Assembly (NCBI GenBank): GCA_964200075.2
Contig: CAXNAA020000430.1
Location: forward strand, 1 to 21,357
DNA from: Sphacelaria rigidula
Taxonomy: Eukaryota > Phaeophyceae > Sphacelariales
Length of the DNA: 21,357 bases
Direction of reading: 5' to 3'
Both the position numbers and the translations under genes were made by a program. Positions 1 through 13,300 of this stretch are shown here, piece after piece (position 1 is the stretch's first letter; each line of letters begins with the position of its first letter). Below the pieces are notes generated by a model. The model was not told the DNA's origin and made no database searches. It saw nothing but the letters and a program-made list of their open reading frames with translations.

Positions 1-1907
1 ACCAATATACCGCGCAGATATCGGAACGGTTTTTAATGTGAAGACAACAACAACAACAATGTAGCAGGGCAGTGTGCGTATCATGGGTGCAGAAGGTTTT
101 CTGCGGTTCTCTTCTGACCGACCGGATGGATCCTTCGCATCTCACTGGTTTGCTCGAACGGTTCGTCAGGAATCATCCAGGACATTTCTTGGAAAAAAAC
201 TCGAAAAAAGTTCCGTTTATATACATAAGTTTGGGGCCCCACTAGCAACTGTAACAGTCGCGTGCATCGCAGAGCGTACATGGCAGAGCACGCGGGGTAG
301 CTACGTTGACAAAGATAAGAATATTTTGTACCTTCACAGAGAACGCATCGGACTGCAACAGTATTAGGAGAACGCCGTGCAACCGATATCGACATAAGAA
401 ATCAAGAAATAATCCGAAAACACATCAGCTCCCCTCCCAAAACAGTGACACCACGCACCCTACGACAGGCACCAGGAGGTGGTTCCAAAAACAAAGGGCG
501 GTTTTCACCACCTTTCCCCGACGACGTTACACCGATATTCGTTTGCCACAGGAATTAACCGGGCATACAATAACTCATGACCAAAACCGATGCACATCTC
601 TTCTTGTCCTAAATGGATGGTGCAATGAACATTACCTACACAATACCCTCCACCAGGCGCAACATCAACCAGCGCGGCATTCGCCACGCGCTCTCATGCC
701 CCCCCTTCCCACCCGACAAACCACTGAGGCATGTTATCGTCATATCTACTCCCCGTGCCTCCGAGCACCACACGATTGGCTTTCCCGCTCAACTGGCGTC
801 CCATGCCCCACTCCCTACTCTCCCCCTACCTTGGACCCATCCTCTCACTCCCCTCTTCTTTCTACCTTCGGTGTACCATCTCATCTCACGTATAGGTATG
901 GCAACGGTGTAGTACGAGGGCAACGGCACGGGCTGGTGCAAGTAACGTACAACTATTGAAGCACCAACCACCCTCACGAACCCACGACACGAAAACTTGA
1001 CCGAACAGCGGCAACATACAAAACTAAACCAAACTAAACTAAACGTTCTAAAGTGATGCAGACAGTAGCATGCCACGACTACCACCACCTGTCTCCGACA
1101 CTTAACTATCGGATCGTGCCGTTTCTATCTTCCGGTTCGTCCTCGAATAGTAGACCCCGCCTAGCACCCTGCCACAAAACAGACGTTGCTCATACGGGCG
1201 GCGAACCCAGGATAAAAAAACATTCACCGAACGGCTGTAATCTGTGAAGAAAACAAATACCGTGCGTGCTCGAGCACTGCAACTCGTACCATGCAATCAT
1301 CATAACCTGCCGCCGACACTTTGGACCGTACTGTTTCCATCTTCTATCCAATCCTAAGCATCGCGTCTCGCCCAACCTCCCGCCACATCACAAACGTTGT
1401 TCACGTGTGTGGCAAACACAGGACCGGCAAACTTCACCGAAGACCTACCACTTACAAAAAAATACCAAGTGTACTCGAGTATTGTCGGCAGTAGCACGCT
1501 ACAGCTATCATCACCTGCATCCGACACTTGACCATCGGAGCACGTCTTTTCATCTCCCGGCTCATTCTTGAGGGCTACACCTCGTGGAACCCCCCGCGAC
1601 ATCACAGACCTTGCCATTGCGTGCGGCAACACCAGTATTCCGCTGCGCGTCACGGCATTCGACCGCGCGTCACAATGCGAGTCAAAGTATCCCATACCGG
1701 TAGATACTATTTACAGCCCCCCGTCCGTTACTTTCGGTTGAGATACGTGGTCCAGTTTAGCTCTTGGCAACGCCCCCGTCCCTGCCCATACCCTTCGCCT
1801 CTAATTCATTACTTTCAAGTTGGGTTATGGATCCACCTGCACGCCGTGGCCGATTTGGTCACCACAATTCACCCACGCGCTGTCGCACGCGCGCTCTCTC
1901 CACTACC
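1..1907. other. Region beyond the stop codon: 3' UTR / intergenic, no clear gene
   Basis: No open frame here has convincing composition or a recognisable motif. On the minus strand it follows the TGA at 1908, so its right part is presumably the 3' UTR. It holds a CAA microsatellite at about 43-59, AAACT-type repeats at about 1019-1043 and the tandem units listed separately. No obvious AATAAA-type signal was seen on the minus strand. Confidence 0.5.
1053..1650. repeat. Three imperfect tandem units of about 210-220 bp
   Basis: The anchor CCGACACT recurs at 1095, 1313 and 1521, spacings of 218 and 208 bp. Around it the units share the order: a CAGTAGCA/CACGCTAC-like lead, a CACCTG-like block, the anchor, a TCTTCC/ATCTCC block, an AC-rich stretch, an ACTTCACCGAA-like block, then a GTGCTCGAGCAC/GTACTCGAGTAT block. 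A fourth, degraded unit end may lie at about 990-1050. The repeat lies downstream of the gene's stop codon. Confidence 0.55.
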
Positions 1908-4354
1908 TCAAATGCAGACCGGCCCGTCCTCGTCAGAGGTTCCGTCACCTTCACGTCGAGAGGTATCCTCCGAAGTAACACCCAAACGCCCCCCTGTGTG
2001 ACTAGGTGCTATGCCGCCACTGCTGCCTGCCCTGATCTCCCAACCCTCCATCACACCACCCGAATCTGCGCCACGGTGGTCGTGGGTGCCAGTCCCGCCC
2101 TCACCACCGCTGCCACCCATCCAGAATGAGTCGCTCATGAACTCCAAAGATGCCGGAGGATCGCGAGCGGCGCTCCCGCCTTCACTACCACCAAAGTTGT
2201 GGCCGCCGCTGGCAGAGACGTCGAGTCCGTACCCCATAATCGAGTCCAGGCCCATGGTAGATTGGGCGGCGACAGACCCATGGCCGCTCACAACGGCGTC
2301 ATCCATCGTCGCGGCTCCTCGGCCGATCGCGAGTTCTGTGTGTGAACCCAACTGCCCGCGTGACACCTCCGGAAATAGTCCCAGAGGAATCCCTTTCTGC
2401 GGCGGTGCACGTTCCGAGTAACTGGTCTCATCCCCATATTCCATATCCCCCCCCGCTGCTGAGCCCCTTTGTTGACCCAAGCCATCCCCCCCCCCAAACT
2501 GCGGCCCCCACTCGGTGCCACCTGACCCGGACACCGGTGGCACGGCCGCCGCCATCCCCTTCGACTCGTTCGTTCCGCCGCCCCGGGACAGACGCGCACA
2601 CGCTGCCGCCGCCGCCGCCGAAGGTTGGCGCTGCTGCGGTTGAGCTGATTGCAGTGGGTGGGGCGCGATGATACCGTCCTTCGTGCTACCGTTAGCGTTG
2701 ATGCCGTACTGGGTGTCTGCATAACCAGTTGCCTGTGACTGCATAGTTCCGCGACATGGTACCGCCTGCCAACCAGTCCACTCGCTAGTCCACCGCAGGG
2801 CAGAACTCCGAATATTCGCGTCCGGATTTGCACCCGACAGACCTGCCTCGCCCCCGCCGGCGCCGAGTCTGGTGGTGTGGGGCATCCCCAAAAATCCAGT
2901 AACAGCGTCCACCCCGCCGTGCGCGGTAGTAGCAGATGGCGCAAATGTCGGGGCAGGCGCAAAGTCTCTAATCGAAGCAGCGTTTGCAGTGGCGCGTGCG
3001 GCCTCAGCGGCGGTAGCCTCTCTCTTGGTTTTCGTCTCAGAAGGGCCCTGGCATCGCCGGAGCTTCCTGCGTGGTGCGGTGCTACCTTTGCTCTCTGTTG
3101 CCGCCGCCGCCGCCACTGTTGCCGCCGCCACTGCCGCCGCCGCCGCTACCGCCACCGCCGCCGCCGCCGCTGCCTCCGCCTCCGCTACCGTTGCCGGAGG
3201 TGATATTTTCGATAACGTGTCGACCTTAGCCGAGATAAGTGCTGCTGATGCCGAAACACCGCCCGCCGTCGTCGAGTCGTTTCCACAAGTGTCATCCATT
3301 TCGTCCACCTTCATCAGCTGCGCCCGCGGGCGCTTCTTCGTAGCCAATCCGGGGCCCTCTACCCGTACTGCTTCGTCAGCCACCACCTCTCCAGCTGCCG
3401 TCGCCGCAGACGGTTGTTTCTCCGCCTCCTTCTCCATTCTCGTGGAGGCGGGAGTTGCGGCACCCATAGCGAGCGCCTCACGGGATGTTCTCTGTTGTGA
3501 CAGCTTCGACACGGCCGATCGCTTCTCTTGAGCTTCGCGATCCATCGCGCTCGCCTTCGCCTTCGTCTTCGCCCTCGCCACCAGCTCGACCTGCCTCTTG
3601 ACTCGTTTCTTGCTCGGCGCCTCCGATGATTCCTGCGGCACGTCATGTGTCCCCGACGGAGCAGGCGGTAGTTCCGGGGTTGAGCGCTTCACGGGGCGGC
3701 CCATAGGGCGGGAACGCGCCGATCCACCGCCCTCCACTACAATTGCGGCCACAACGCCCTGCTGCTTGATAGTGGGCTTCGGCAGTAGTCTCCGGAGCGG
3801 CCCTTGAGATCGTGTAGAGCTCCGGACTCCCGCGCGTGACGGTGGAGCTGATTCCACTGTGCGGGCCAAAGACGATCCTGATGCCGATCCCGACGGGCCA
3901 GAAGGGACGGCCGGTGGCTTACCCTCATCGCAGACAGCGCTGCTGCCGCTCCCTCTCGCACTGTCCTTCACGCTGCCTTTCTTCCTTCCTGGTTTGGCCT
4001 TGCCTCCCTTCGCCGGCCTGCCACGCCTCACGCCTCCAGCTTTAGCTCCTGGACGCCCCACTTTGGCTTTGCCGACGACACCGCCATTCCCTTTCGTCTT
4101 TGGACTTACCCCCTTGGGCTTGGTGTCAGGGTAGGAGCCGCTGCTGTGCATCAGCAAGGTGTTTTTACCTGCAGCCGGGGCCTTATCCTTTCCTGTCGCC
4201 TTGGCCTTTCGAACAGTCTCGCGCCCCCTCGCATGCGCCGCCGCCCCAGTTTTGGGGCAAGCACCAGCGACGGGAGGATCTTTGCCACAGTCAGCCATCC
4301 ACGACGGTCTGCCCAGCGCATCGCTAACGCTTCGCACCAACCCCTCCAGCTCCG
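1908..4354 (-). CDS. Exon 8: terminal basic, Ala-rich AT-hook exon
   Basis: A 2447-nt terminal exon, phase 1 in, acceptor AAAAACAG, ending in TGA at 1908-1910. The first residues (AELEGLVRSVSDALG) continue the helix-like end of exon 7. Residues about 95-125 contain AT-hook-like cores: KVGRPGAK, RRGRPAKG and KPGRKKG, with a further MGRPVKR near residue 220. A long Ala/Val tract at about 3088-3205 is coded by GCN repeats. The second half is Gly/Ser-rich with Gln patches, and the last residues are acidic (TSDEDGPVCI). No catalytic domain is visible. AT-hooks bind the minor groove of AT-rich DNA, so this tail probably anchors the protein to chromatin. Several + strand open frames here are shadows of the GC-rich composition. 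Confidence 0.8.
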
Positions 4355-7300
4355 CTGTTTTTGGTTTCAGACCAGGAAAACCAGCGGCAAAGCAGGAAAC
4401 GAGAGGGATGGCGAGGATATGGGGAGTTCAAGAGTCGTATCTGGGAAGGAAGGAAAATCGAAATAACAATGAAGAGATCGTACTAACATGCCTCATACAA
4501 GTTGGTTCAGGGTGGACGACCGAAATTTACTCCCCAGCGATTTCTTACGCTGTTTCTTCTTGTTAGAGCCTGAACGTTTTCACACAGGTGCTCTGGGATA
4601 TTAAGGGACTCTGTATGAAAGTGTTTTTTTCTACAGGTATCCGAGGACCCAGAAGGCGGTTTGTTCTGAACACGCACCGCCTTCTGGGACCCCGAATATC
4701 TGGCGGGAAACGAAAAACTCCCATACAGGGTTTCTAGGTATCCCAGAGCACTTGTGTGTGCAAAACTTCAGGTTGTAACTTGAAAAACCGGCGAGAAGTC
4801 GTTCGTATGTGCGTTGAAGTACACAAATGTACGCGGAAGCCCCGTAATGACTCGATTATAGTGTGCTACCGACGTTTTCCCTGTGCGGTTGAGCTCTCAT
4901 CGATAATTTGGGATCAGCTTCTCGAAGTTACGCGACAAAACCATGTGCAAGCGTTCCTCGGACTACCTCGGGGCGAGCTAAATTTGATTTCATGATTTTG
5001 AGTCAATCTGTACCGGCTTCTGGCGCTGGGACCTCTGAAAGTCGGTGAAGAGCGGATAAACTTTGAAACTTTCTTCAACGATTTCATTCCCCATTAGTAG
5101 CACCTATAAATACCAAACTGCAAAGTTTGAGGATAATCGGAGCTAGCTTACGACAGTTGCGCCGGAAAACGTCAACAGGCTTTCTGGGTCTTTAATGCAT
5201 GTCATCAGTGGAAGTACCACGACGCCAATGACACGTTTTGGGGTATAACTCGACCCCATTCAAACTGGTTTCATATATGTTCCGTGCGTTAGATTCCCTG
5301 GCTGATGGCGGTAACTGAGGTTTGATTCGTGATGGGATTGGGTACAACTTGTGTCGGAACTGCATTTCATTTTCGAAACAATTTTAAGGCGCCTGATTGG
5401 CCGAGAAACAATAACAATTTCCATTCCAGCGTGACAGCAAACAACGAAAAAAAAGTCCAGTCACTTCACACTGTTCGCTTACTCGTGGGGTTGACTTTGA
5501 TACGAAATATATATATATATATATCGAATTCGTTTTGCCCTCTGTGATCTAGTGGGGAATAAATTTTGGGCATCCACCCTGAACAAGCCTGCACCACCTG
5601 GGCGAGCCTAAAATCGGAGCTAAGCTCTCAGCAGTATCTCATCAAACCAGACAAAACTGGGCCGTGATGTGGATATCTTACTAATCGTCTAAACAAGGTA
5701 AATATGCACCTACTCGAAGACCTCAGACAATTTTTTCTCGATGATGAAACGCCAAGTCGAGCAATTCCTGTACCGTACGTACATAGAGGCAACTCTAAAG
5801 TCTATATGAAAACCCGAACGATATGTACAGCGGATGATAACTTGGTGTGGACGTTCACTGGAGCACGGGGAAACTATCGATACCCTCACCTTCACCTAAT
5901 TGATCATATATCTAGAAATATGGCCCACACAAGATTCCGTACTAAGCTCTTCATCACGAGCAGAGGCACTAAATGCACCAAATCTTGATTTCTTGTCTCA
6001 TTTCCGAGATTTGCGCTTGAAAAATTGGTGAGGAAAATCGCTAAGGCATAGAGATGATGAAAACCAGCTCCCTGAGATTTTTTTCTTTCAATTATTCCAT
6101 GTCACACGGCGTGTCTTAGAACATTATTGTTCGATCGAATAAGTATGGTGGGAAAGAGAAACTTTTGTCTGATGGATCGCCATTCCAACATGGATGAAGT
6201 GGATACAAATGACCGATGAGATCGAAATATTTCCTTTCCGCCGTACCTTTTCGATCGAAATATCATTCGCCAAGACACGGCCATCGGTTTTGGCCCTATC
6301 TCACTTTCTCAGCTCAATTTTCGGAGCTGTAAGTTGAAACCAAGTAGGGAGAATCGCAAGGGCATACTGTAAAAAAAAAAAAAAATGCGGGCCTCCCCTT
6401 TTGTTGTTGGTTGGTTGACGCTCTCGTGAAAACATGGTGTGTTCTGTACTAAAAAGTCCTCAACTCACGAGAAAATAAAAATCCTCGTGTCCCAATTTTT
6501 CATCATGCCCTACATGGCGTTTTCCAACACAAAATTTCAGGCACAAGTACCAAAACTGGGCTGGTATTTGGCTTGCATAAATCTGTTCCAAATTTTGACG
6601 GGTTCGGGTTCTATATCGCCCAATCTTACCTTCTTATTAGATTTGGACTTGAACTTTCAAATTTGATGTGGAGAATCAACAGCGCATGATGGAAAAATAT
6701 CTCTTGGGACGCTGAGCTCTTTCCTCCATGGATTACGGACGTCTAACTGAAAACTGGATATTGACTTTTGCCCTTAACTGAGGAATAAAAAGCATCAACG
6801 TACCAAGAGATAACTTCAACCCTTTCGATACTGGCAATGGAGAAGTGCTGATTTCGAGATGCTGTTTTTTCAACAACATGTAGTTGACTGTTTGCAGCTT
6901 CCAAGGACCACTACTTTGCCCAAGGCGTGTTTATCAGACCCGCGACCGCTTCCAACTGGTGATGAATCGCGTTGATACTATATCGCACCTCAATCCTCCC
7001 ACGTGTGGCGAGGGGATTTCTGTGTGCTCAGTCATACTACTTTATTTCTGTGATGGGGATTAGCACGCTTGTCATGTGTTAGGTGGGTACGACCTCCGGA
7101 CTGCAGCCCAACAATACTCCGGTGGGGTGCGCCACCTATAAAAATGTGTGTCGCAGTGCCACACGGGACTAAATCTTGAGAAAAACAGATGGCGCTGATT
7201 TTTGTCATGTGAAATTCAGAGGCCGTGGTACTGGTTTTGCTGCGTGCACAAAGTTGAACATACTTGACCCGTTGCATCCCCTCATTAGATGAAACTAATC

Positions 7301-10300
7301 CGATCGCACCGGGGTGACATTTCTGGTGCGAGCATGACGTACAGTATGTCGGTGGATTCTTCTGTGGTCTTCCGCCGTGAAAATGGTTGCTGTCGGTATT
7401 TTCTTTCCCCATCTTTCCTTCTCTGTCGGCGCTTTAAATAATGAGGCGTCTGGACCGGGGACGGGAAAAGAGGGTTCCCAAAGGATTAATTTACCCTGTT
7501 GATGCTTCATACAAGATTTGAAAGTACAACTCTCAAAACTGAGGTGAGAATGGATCTGAAACCTACACATCCGCTCCTAGGCTAGCCCAGCTGGTGCCGG
7601 ACATGAGAGGTCGATAAAAACCCAACCTAAACGTTGAAACAGGAGCAATGCGTACACATGCAAGTTTGAATAACACAATTGTAACAATCACCGGTTGGAA
7701 GCCGAACACATTGCCGTTGTCATCATCTGGTACAGCTAAATTGAAAGGACAATGATACAATGAAGCACCCACCTTTGCTTCGCAGAAGCGAACTGAGCAA
7801 GCAAGTAGAGAACCTAGAACTATGAGTGGAAAGCTCCCTTGTCAAAAGGGAAACAGACAATTTTACCAGCTGAGGCCTCTAAAAAATTACCAAGTGGTCA
7901 AGGAGGTGAGGAGACTTCAACAACCAGGAGGTTTGCTTAGGAGCGGCAGTCCATTGAGGAGTATCAAATAGCGCACTTGTCTCGTAATCCAGCGCCAAAA
8001 ATGGACGGGACTAAGTAATTTGCCGGAGTTGTGAGATAGTATCACTAGTTTTACATTTCTATCATGCAACGCATCATTTCAAACGGTGAATAAAATTATT
8101 TCAACTTACTTCAGTATTTCCATGTAGTTACACAGTCAATACATCTAGAGAATTATAGTAGATCTAAGAAAGTACAAGAAGTTTATTTTATCGGTAGGGG
8201 AGCAATCTGTCACCGAGTGGAGCGTTAGGTGAGCAGGCGTGGACGAAACAGGTATGCATCATTTTCCGAGTTTTGGTTCACAATTTACTCTCACCGATGA
8301 AGTTATCCTTGATGCGAAGACAAACCCTGTGAAAATAATTTTCTCGATGGAATTTTCCAACTTGAACACAATTTTATCAAGAATTGAAGTACATGATTAT
8401 TCTACTGTGAAAGAACATATTCGGAGATTTTGATCATCAAATCAAACTGGGGTTGTAGAAGCGTACACACGCTACATCAAGATCAATGATAAAATAGTCG
8501 CAACCGCACAAAGCATTTGATTCTTTGACTGCGAACGGTGGTCCATTTGTGAATGAGCACCACTTCTGCTCCAAGAAGGAATGAAAATGTTGCCGATTCA
8601 CAAGTAGATTGCCGGTCGCAGTGAAAGAGACTAACAGGCTCCTGTAACAAACGAAATGATACAAAAATGGAATAAGCATCTTTTTTTAGACATCACTAGA
8701 TCGAACGATGTAAAAAAATATGATACGAGCTAGTTGACGCTCATCAGTAAGATTCCACTCATCCGCAAATGTTTACACCGATTCTTGCAGACTCCGAGGA
8801 TTTGCTCACATGTAATGTACTGTGGAGCATCACGAAACTTCCAATTGATGGGATTTTTCATTCTTTGTCAGATGATGGGGGTCCCAGGGTTTGTTTGTTT
8901 GTTTTTGGGGGGGGGTCTAATTCTTTTCTTTGGGGTGCGGGGAGCGGTTGGGAAGATCACGTGCCCTTCTGGCACCCCCGATTACTGGCGAAACAATCAC
9001 AGGGAGACCCCGTTCATGGAATGTTTCGTAATGTTTTATAGTATGTGTGCAACGTTTCAGAGTCTTTTTTGTGGGATAAAGCGAGCTTGAAAGGTACTAA
9101 CTTCGAACTACTTCATAATAATAGTGAAATGTATTTCGAGGTGGAACGGTCACTCGCTTCATTTTTCTATGCTAGTCAGCACGACGCCATATATGCGGCT
9201 ATTGCGTAGGTATTACCAGAAGGCATCCGACGATTAGTGAACTTGGGGTGATGAGCGTGGATCAGCTCGTGGATGCAATTACACTAAAAATTGCAGTATT
9301 CACCATTCTAGAAAATGCCACGCTTAAATTTGCACTCCACTGTATTCCATATTTGTTTCTCAAGTGCGTCAGTAAACTCATAAACTGAGACTATTCCAAT
9401 AATTTTTTCCTTGTTTTCCTTCTAAAAAACAATCTTTTTCCAACACAACTTGTAGAGTTTTCCAAGAAAAGCTACTAATTATTTTTTCCCCTGTTGACAC
9501 CATGGACAAGTGTACCGTACAGGACACACTAGCCCATCCTGACAAGATTTTACTAAAATGAGTTGTTTACCCTGCTCGTGAACGAACGATCGATCATCGG
9601 CCCAGCACTATACGGGTGGTATATACAATATCGGGACCATTACGGTAGTGTCGCCGAGACAGACCGGGTTACATCGATTACCGCGGAACACAAGCAATCA
9701 TGTCAAAAGGCACGGGCGAAGACAGCGCACAGACCCCCGAAAATGGGTCGCCATCACGAAGGAGAACATCAATGAGCGGCAGTTCTCTCAATATCACCAC
9801 GTTCCTGGTACGAAACAGGGATCATATCGCGATGTTACCGTGTGATATACCTTGCGTATCGAAGCGGAAGCGCCGCTGAAACTCTTCGTGGCAATCGCAA
9901 GCGCCTGCGACACACATATGACACTCAGGACATGTCAGGTTACCGCAGCATCTGGGCCGCGTCTTCACCTTGTTCAGGCATGCCGATGCCCTTTGCTGGC
10001 GCTGCTTCTTGTTCTTCACCCTGCACACGAAAAGGCGGACGGACGGTGAAAGATTAATGCGTGTGATCGATCAAATCAGCGCAATCAAGAGCATCGCTCT
10101 CGTCGTTTCTCGTGCTTTGGGCGCCCGTCATCGAAATCAACACCTCTGTCATGATCATTCCCACCACCATCACCATCTCCATCATCCTTACACCACTGGT
10201 GACGATACTCGTGTGGTTTTATATAAGTCGCAAAATTTACAACGCAAACCTTCCTGGGCAATGATCTCGCATGTGCAACGTTGAGCATCGGATCATAACA

Positions 10301-13300
10301 AACACGTTCACCACTCCGCAGTCCGTAAGAAATCGTTGCATGAATTATTCAACGGTCTCCCTCATATCTTCAAAAAAACGGAAACCATCCATCCGGTCGA
10401 CTCTACTTTTGGAATTCCGACGCCTTAATCCGACCGAATTGGTTTTGATGCACCAGCTTTTATCACCGGCCTGCCGCGGCAATGGCCACAGTACGCTCAA
10501 TTTGCTCGCCTCGGTGTGGTGTGCACGCCGATCTGGTGCACTGTGAGCCCCGGCCGACAACAATTGAAAACAACACAACGCAGGCTGAATTACAGGCCAA
10601 GAAAGAAATGCAGACGGGCACTGCAAATGAAGAATGCGTGGGCTCACAACACACGACTGCTCTTCGACCAGATTGTAAGCCACAGCACGTCACCAGCATA
10701 TTTGTATCCTATGCCGCGCGTACACCATCAAGAGAGGCAGCGCGGGTGCCAGATACGCTGCGTCGTGCATACATACCACAACGTCAATAAATACCGTTCA
10801 CAGCGCATTGCTCCACGGTAAAATCGCCCGCTGCTCCAGGCACTCCACGCCATTTCAAAAACGTGTCATGCACACAAATGTTGGACTCATGCAAAGCTAC
10901 TCACGGATCGCAGGGGAAGTGCCCTTCGTTGGTCAATCCCACCGATCCCTTTTCGGGTTTCGAGAACGCCAGCTTTCCCTTCGAGTAACACACCAGACAC
11001 ACATTCACGTCTTTGCCTTGCAGCGTCTCGCACCCGTTGCAGTGCATGTACCCGCTCCACAGTTCACCGCTGCGATACGTCACGTCAACAAACGAAAATG
11101 AAGATGTATGCACAAGATGAGGGTAAAACACCCATGCGCATACAGACCACACGGTCATCCTGCGACCACAACCACCGAAGCAGAGGCCAACAACAGGCTC
11201 TTCAAAGGTGGCACTCTCACTTACTATGCAGTATGCTAAACGACGAGATACGGATATAGACGGACGGACACGATCACCGAAAAATAATCGCGGATCACAC
11301 TTTCCGAAGTACAGGGAGAGAGAAAGATGGCATATCATTGAAGAATCAATAGTCACACATAACCAAAGATTCTTCAACTGTAAACACGTCACACACACGA
11401 GAGCGGAACAAAATACATCCACAATTAGATACTTCCTCTGTCCCGCAAGGAAACCAGGTTACGTCTACACAGGCCCTTAACCGTGGCAGACGCATGGTTT
11501 GTTCATCATTCTGAGATCTTGGGGAGTGTTTTTCGTCGAATTTATTCATTGATTTTCGTGAGTGAATCCACCCCTCAAGGTGGCCAAACGGCCTGGAAAG
11601 AATAGAGCGGCCCGAAAATGGCCGTTTTTTCGCCACTACAGATGGCGCCATCACTCAAAGACTCCGCACGTACAAGAACGTGAACCTTTAAAAGTATATA
11701 TATATATAAAAATATCGGGAACAGTTGCTCAGTCCGATGGTACTAATGAGAACAAGCACCCGCAAATGAGGTGTACAACTGCAGCTACTCGTACAAATAA
11801 GGACGCGGTTCAAAGACGCGGCGGCGGTTACATCATTGTCCGCAAATAACCTGCAGCTAGGGGAGAGCCCTAACGCCTAACGTGACCCCTCGTGGATCAA
11901 GAAGGTTGGGGATTGCTCCATAGTACCGTGCTAATCTTGGCCTTGCAGCGCATTATTGATGGTCGGTGTTTCAATCGTGCAGGTAAACTTATCTCTCAAG
12001 AATGGCAACGGAAGCTCATGTCGCGTTTGATACGGGAGGATCTGTGGCCTTCTGAGGTTTATGGGTGAGGTGCAGTACAGGGCACTCAGTGGGTGAAGTA
12101 CAGTACAGGACACCCAATAAGCAACAGGCCAATGAGAAAGCCAGACTGAGGTTTGCTGCAAATTAAAACGGTTCAAGGCTAGCCTTCCCTGCAAGATGAG
12201 ACCCGTCAACCCCCTACGGCGAAGCCCGGACCCTTAGATCAGTCACCCTGTCACATGCTCCTGGCCGTCGCCGTGACCGAAGCATAAAACATTGCTGCTA
12301 TTCGGCGAACGTTTATTTTTTCCGCTGCCCTGTCGGCGTACGATGCGATTTTTTTGGGAAATGTGTATTTTTGCCGTTTCAGAATTCTCAACTTCTTACG
12401 GCAAAAAATGAGGTGGTTTCACCCCAGTCGGCCTCCCGAATTACCCATGGTTGACATGTCTGAAAAAACGCTAACCTTCACCCAACCCCCAACCCAACGC
12501 ACACCAAGAACTCTCGAGCAAGGGTGCCGTAGGCAAAATATGCGTTGGCAAACCTCAAATTAGCGCCAGCGGCGTCGCCGATTTGGACAAAAATGCGTTC
12601 TGTACACACGAAGAGGACTCGCGACGATCAGCCCCACGAAAGATCCGAATATTGGTGTTTACACTCAAATCAAGTGGTATCAACCATGGATCATTTGGAG
12701 GCGAACCGGGGTAGACTCATCGAAAGATATTTTTTCGAAGGAAACTCTGGTAACGCTCGGTCACTTCAGAGAAGGCACAGTGGGTGTGCAGGACTTGACG
12801 TAGAAGAGTCAATTATAGAAGGCGAAAAACGTACGCATGCACCCCCATTGACGTCGTGCAGCCAACACAGGCCTTTTCACGCTCATCACCGACATACATC
12901 CACACAACAACTCGCGCCGGTTTCTGGAGTAAGACTCTGAAACTTGCATGTACCTTGGGTCACGAAAGAACTTTCAACGAACGGGGATTTTCTCTTGTCT
13001 TATATTGTGCCGAATGTCGAGGGTCTCAGAGCCGTAGCGTATTTTCGGGGATAACATGCCCTTTAAGGACCCCCGATAACCGGTCAAATAACATAATTCG
13101 AATAAAAAAAACGTCCATTTAAATTTCGACGTGACTCGTATTTAATAAGATGTGTGCCGGGTCCAAGTCCTACGCCAAAACCCGGCATGAGGTTTTGCGC
13201 AGGAGTGCACAGAGGTGTTCTGTGGCCTCACAAACTCCCAACAAGTTGATTTTAGTAACGCCTTTTTCGGGTATATTTGACGTGAAGACGAGAAAAACCG

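Larger units (their letters stand above)
4355..9850 (-). other. 5.5-kb intron between exons 7 and 8
   Basis: Bounded by donor GCAAG|GTATAT and acceptor AAAAACAG. No coding sequence is convincing inside it. It is richer in A+T than the flanking exons and contains two fold-back elements of one family, a separate fold-back, a long dispersed repeat, periodic short repeats and a TA microsatellite (listed separately). The part at 6700-8780 has low-complexity AT-rich sequence in which I saw no assignable element, apart from a TATAAAAA motif near 7137. Confidence 0.55.

Noticed and set aside
81-203. Possible minus-strand terminal exon ending in ENLLHP and a stop
   Set aside because: The frame looks somewhat protein-like and has an AG upstream, but no upstream exon could be found and exon 8 already ends the gene.
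306-959. 217-codon + strand open frame
   Set aside because: His/Thr/Pro/Arg-rich composition from AC-rich DNA, no motif, no plausible splice partners.
2872-3531. 219-codon + strand open frame rich in Ala
   Set aside because: It is the antisense reading of GCC/GGC-rich codons of exon 8; the minus strand frame is far longer and phase-matches the upstream exon.
7032-7570. Two overlapping minus-strand open frames of 91 and 126 codons
   Set aside because: No family motif, no matching intron phases, and they lie within the AT-rich, repeat-filled intron.
8239-8433. 64-codon + strand open frame
   Set aside because: AT-rich and unlike the codon use of the supported exons; part of it belongs to a dispersed repeat block.
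10345-10683. Minus-strand frames with possible exon APDRRAHHTEASKLS
   Set aside because: Exons 6 and 7 join directly in phase, and no good donor pairs with this segment.
11929-11945. GTGCTAATCTT stretch resembling the reverse complement of U6 snRNA
   Set aside because: Similarity covers about nine bases only; the rest of U6 is absent.
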